Positions 5,454 to 8,115 of a stretch of 8,115 bases of DNA are shown in pieces (positions within the stretch are counted from its first letter, which is position 1; each line of letters starts with the position of its first letter). The notes beneath the pieces are model-generated. The model saw nothing but the letters and a program-made list of their open reading frames with translations, was not told the DNA's origin and searched no databases. Both the position numbers and the translations under genes were made by a program. This DNA comes from an uncultured Candidatus Saccharibacteria bacterium (GTDB lineage: Bacteria > Patescibacteria > Saccharimonadia > Saccharimonadales > UBA10212): NCBI GenBank assembly GCA_946478715.1, contig CAMLDA010000023.1, positions 1-8,115 on the forward strand, written 5' to 3'.

Positions 5454-5545
5454 AATCAGGCATTACCTTCAGGCTTTTTACGTCGCCGTTGTTCGTAAAA
5501 AGTTCTGGTGTGTAGTGCCTGATTTCATATGAAAACACCTTAGAA
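5454..5545 (+). other. Nested inverted repeats in the tsaD-valS gap, possible structured RNA
   Basis: The 241-bp gap 5382-5622 has no convincing gene. Within it 5454-5466 pairs with 5512-5524 (13 bp, one G-T pair; AATCAGGCA against TGCCTGATT). Inside lies a perfect 9-bp stem, CTTTTTACG (5474-5482) with CGTAAAAAG (5494-5502), around an 11-nt loop. A further 9-bp pairing, 5503-5511 with 5535-5545 (2-nt bulge), crosses the outer stem and would form either a pseudoknot or an alternative fold. A 12-bp palindrome, TTTCATATGAAA, sits at 5523-5534. No T-box sequence, tRNA or SRP RNA signature is seen. It could be a small RNA, a tsaD mRNA 3' structure, or a remnant of a small mobile element whose ends are the 13-bp arms. 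Confidence 0.45.
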
Positions 5546-5605
5546 GATTTCTGGGCGTTGTAGAAAAAAGACGGGGTAAATCCTCTCCACCTCTGTAAAT
5601 TCCTG

Positions 5606-5611
5606 TATACT
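5606..5611 (+). promoter_or_regulatory. Probable -10 box of valS
   Basis: TATACT, identical to the hexamer in front of murE and tsaD, lies 11 nt before the valS ATG, with a second candidate TATAAG at 5611-5616. No good -35 is seen at 16-18 nt, and no Shine-Dalgarno precedes the ATG. This fits a leaderless transcript. Confidence 0.45.
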
Positions 5612-5622
5612 ATAAGCTGATT

Positions 5623-8115
5623 ATGAAACTACCGAGCGTGTACGAACCGGGCAGGTACGAGAAGGATATTTACTCCTTATGGGAGCAGGGCGGGGTGTTT
5701 CGCGCTGACCCCGACAGTGCCAAGGAGCATTTTTCTATCAGCATGCCTCCGCCCAACGAGACCGGGACGCTCCACTTGGGCACGTCTTTGGGCCTAGCGA
5801 TACAGGACATAATAATTAGGCACGCCCGCCAACAGGGAAAGGACGCTCTTTACCTGCCCGGGACAGACCATGCCGCCTTAGCAACGAACGCCCTGGTAGA
5901 AAAACAGCTGGCAGAGCAGGGGACTGACCGCCACACCATCGGCCGGGATGCGTTTATTACCGCTGTCAAGGAGTTCGTGGGCAACAGCCGCAGCACCATG
6001 ATAGGCCAGATGCGGACCTTGGGTGTTAGCTGTGATTGGGGCAGGGTGCGCTATACCCTGGATGACGCGCTTAACCGCTGCGTTAACGAGGTGTTCGTAA
6101 AGATGCATGACGACGGCCTGATTTACAGGGGTCATCGTATTGTGAACTGGGACCCGAATCTGGAAACTACGGTTTCCGATGACGAGGTCGTCTATAAAGA
6201 AGAGAAGGCCACTTTTTACACCCTACAGTACGGACCTTTCCAGATAGCTACAGCCCGTCCCGAGACCAAGTTCGGCGATAAGTACGTTGTAATGCACCCC
6301 GATGACAGCCGGTACGCCCATTTCAAGCATGGCGAAACTTTTGAAGCGGAGTGGATAAACGGCCCGGTCAAGGCCACCGTAATCAAGGACCAAGCTATAG
6401 ATCCTGAGTTTGGAACAGGGGTGATGACTATAACCCCCTGGCATGACCAGACCGACTTTGAGATTGCCGAGCGTCACGGGCTGGAAAAGGAGCAAATCAT
6501 TGATTTTAACGGCCGCCTGCTGCCCATAGCCGGGGAGTTTTCCGGCCTGAAAATCGACGAGGCACGGCCTAAGATAGTCGAGAAGCTTAAGGCCAAAGGC
6601 CTGCTGGTCAAAGAGGAAGAGTATACCCATAACATCGCCATCAACGACCGCGGCAAAGGGGTCATAGAACCCCAGATAAAGCTGCAGTGGTTCGTGGACG
6701 TCAATCGCCCGGCCGTCCAGTGGAAAGGCCAGCTGCGCTCCCTGCGCGAAGTGATGCGGGCGGTAATCGAGGACGGCGATGTCAAAATCGTGCCTAAACG
6801 TTTTGAGAAGATTTATTTCCACTGGATAGATAACCTGCGCGACTGGTGCATCAGCCGCCAGATATGGTGGGGACATCAGATACCCGTCTGGTATAAGGGC
6901 GAGGAAATCTATGCGGGCGTCAGACCCCCGGAAGGGCAGGGGTGGAAACAGGATCCTGACACCTTGGATACTTGGTTTTCAAGCGCGCTCTGGACCTGGA
7001 GCACCTTGGTAAATCCGGAGCTGGCAAAGGATTTATCACTGAGCCTGGATGACCTGCTGAAACAAAGCCCGGACTTTCAGGCCTACCACCCGACCTCGGT
7101 GCTGGAAACCGGCTGGGATATCCTTTTCTTCTGGGTGGCCCGGATGATACTCGCCACCACTTACGCCACCGGGCAGATACCCTTCAAAACGGTTTATCTT
7201 CACGGTCTGGTGCGCACCGAGAGCGGCAAGAAGATGAGCAAGAGCGACCCCGAGAGCATCATAGACCCGGTGGAAGTAATCAAAGAATATGGCGCTGACG
7301 CCTTACGGCTGGCACTGGTGTCCGGAGTGGCGGCCGGTAACGACATGCGGCTGGGCTACACCAAGATTACCGACAACCGCAACTTCTGCAACAAGCTTTG
7401 GAATGTAGCCCGCTACATAGAGGACGCCGCCGGGGAACAAATGGCTAACGCCGCGCCAAAATCCGCCGCTGACCATTGGATACTTAACAAGTTAAGTATT
7501 TTAACAGGGGTGATAGATAAAGATATTACCAATTATAGATTCAGCGAAGCCTACCAGAAACTCTACCATTTCGTCTGGGACGACCTGGCTGATTGGTACG
7601 TAGAGGCGAGTAAGAGCGACCAGAATCCGGAGCTCTTGAAATTCGTCCTGGAGTCCACCCTGATTGCCGCCCATCCTTTCGCGCCATTCATAACCGAGAC
7701 CATCTGGCAGAATTTAGACTTTGCCAAAAAGGGCCTGCTGGCTTCCCAGCCGGCGCCTACGATTCCTAAAGCAATCAAGGCTGAAGTCAACAAATTCGAA
7801 CAGTTGAAGCAGTTAATTATTGTTATTAGAAGCTGGTCAACGGCATTGCAATCTAAAGTAGTATCTTTCCGTAATTCGGACTTGCTCACCAATAATGAAG
7901 CCTTAATTAAGCGCTTAGCTATGTTACAGGTTTTTGAAGAACAAGACGGGGGAGTTAAAGGTCTCAGATTACCCGTAGTAGAGCTAGAGGTCTACATTAG
8001 CGCGGATAAAGACAGAGGCAGAGCCCATTTAGAGAAGATGCATCAGCTACAGGAGACTACGCAAAAAATTATAAGTAACTTTGAGGCAAGGTTATCTAAT
8101 AAAGCATATATACAA
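5623..8115 (+). CDS. valS: Valyl-tRNA synthetase (3' end beyond window)
   Basis: Charges tRNA-Val with valine in the cytoplasm and edits mischarged threonine. 831 residues are present without a stop; ValRS is usually about 870-950 long, so little is missing. Seen in order: N-terminal KLPSVYEPGRYEKDIYSLWE; the class I signature PPPNETGTLHLGT (42-54), whose HIGH element reads HLGT with Thr54 where His or Asn is usual; LPGTDHAALAT; the editing domain with TARPET (210-215) and GTGVMTITPWHD (264-275); DWCISRQIWWGHQIPVW from 407; DTWFSSALW; and KMSKS (537-541). The helical anticodon-binding domain follows (about 600-750), then a C-terminal charged region resembling the usual coiled-coil arm (about 800-831). 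The final ~100 codons are richer in A+T than the rest. The start at 5623 fits the family N-terminus. No frameshift was found. Confidence 0.97.
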   Translation, partial: MKLPSVYEPGRYEKDIYSLWEQGGVFRADPDSAKEHFSISMPPPNETGTLHLGTSLGLAIQDIIIRHARQQGKDALYLPGTDHAALATNALVEKQLAEQGTDRHTIGRDAFITAVKEFVGNSRSTMIGQMRTLGVSCDWGRVRYTLDDALNRCVNEVFVKMHDDGLIYRGHRIVNWDPNLETTVSDDEVVYKEEKATFYTLQYGPFQIATARPETKFGDKYVVMHPDDSRYAHFKHGETFEAEWINGPVKATVIKDQAIDPEFGTGVMTITPWHDQTDFEIAERHGLEKEQIIDFNGRLLPIAGEFSGLKIDEARPKIVEKLKAKGLLVKEEEYTHNIAINDRGKGVIEPQIKLQWFVDVNRPAVQWKGQLRSLREVMRAVIEDGDVKIVPKRFEKIYFHWIDNLRDWCISRQIWWGHQIPVWYKGEEIYAGVRPPEGQGWKQDPDTLDTWFSSALWTWSTLVNPELAKDLSLSLDDLLKQSPDFQAYHPTSVLETGWDILFFWVARMILATTYATGQIPFKTVYLHGLVRTESGKKMSKSDPESIIDPVEVIKEYGADALRLALVSGVAAGNDMRLGYTKITDNRNFCNKLWNVARYIEDAAGEQMANAAPKSAADHWILNKLSILTGVIDKDITNYRFSEAYQKLYHFVWDDLADWYVEASKSDQNPELLKFVLESTLIAAHPFAPFITETIWQNLDFAKKGLLASQPAPTIPKAIKAEVNKFEQLKQLIIVIRSWSTALQSKVVSFRNSDLLTNNEALIKRLAMLQVFEEQDGGVKGLRLPVVELEVYISADKDRGRAHLEKMHQLQETTQKIISNFEARLSNKAYIQ
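7480..7499 (+). repeat. 20-bp near-perfect palindrome inside valS
   Basis: ATACTTAAC and GTTAAGTAT are perfect 9-nt arms separated by AA, followed by TTTT. It falls in codons for ILNKLSIL of the anticodon-binding domain, at the edge of an A+T-richer stretch. It could be chance, a protein site or a weak internal transcription pause. Confidence 0.5.

Noticed and set aside
5382..5622. T-box riboswitch or tRNA gene upstream of valS
   Set aside because: The conserved T-box sequence, specifier loop and terminator are absent, and no cloverleaf or TTCGA-type T-arm is found.
6223..6876. Minus-strand open frame of 217 codons
   Set aside because: Antisense to valS, whose protein is clearly conserved throughout.
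1..8115. CRISPR array, transposase or prophage genes
   Set aside because: No regularly spaced direct repeats, transposase motifs or phage structural genes were seen on either strand.

Overview
The window looks like chromosomal DNA from a Candidate Phyla Radiation bacterium (Patescibacteria). Saccharibacteria is my best guess, made from remembered family resemblance and not from a search. The signs are a short GroES that lacks the roof hairpin, a GroEL N-terminus of the '[15 protein letters not shown]' type, a MurE ligase without most of its N-terminal domain, and a ValRS editing segment with 'PWHD' where most bacteria have 'PAHD'. UGA is used as a normal stop (end of tsaD), so a code in which UGA is glycine is unlikely.

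Layout. Positions 1-1075 hold the heat-shock operon groES-groEL on the minus strand, with a CIRCE operator laid over its promoter; groEL runs off the left edge. Positions about 1097-1966 form a small GC-rich island (about 70% G+C over the plus-strand gene, against roughly 55-60% in sampled neighbouring lines). It carries two short unrecognised genes facing each other (plus 1161-1517, minus 1715-1927), each with a recognisable promoter and a strand-specific intrinsic terminator between them. Positions 1970-2926 (minus) encode an unrecognised 318-residue protein with a PD-(D/E)XK-nuclease-like motif set. Positions 2994-4307 (minus) are murE, and 4335-5381 (plus) are tsaD, divergent across only 27 bp. 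A 241-bp non-coding gap follows, rich in inverted repeats, and then valS starts at 5623 (plus) and runs off the right edge.

The housekeeping genes cover protein folding (groESL), peptidoglycan stem-peptide synthesis (murE), the t6A37 tRNA modification (tsaD) and tRNA-Val charging (valS). They do not form one pathway. Two styles of gene start are visible. groES, groEL and the plus-strand island gene have strong Shine-Dalgarno sequences. murE, tsaD and valS each have a TATACT -10 hexamer only 9-11 nt before the ATG and no well-placed Shine-Dalgarno, which suggests leaderless or nearly leaderless mRNAs.

The parts most worth a second look are the GC-rich two-gene island, the putative nuclease, the changed HIGH motif in ValRS, the non-standard MurE amino-acid selectivity motif, the palindromic promoter shared by murE and tsaD, and the structured gap before valS.
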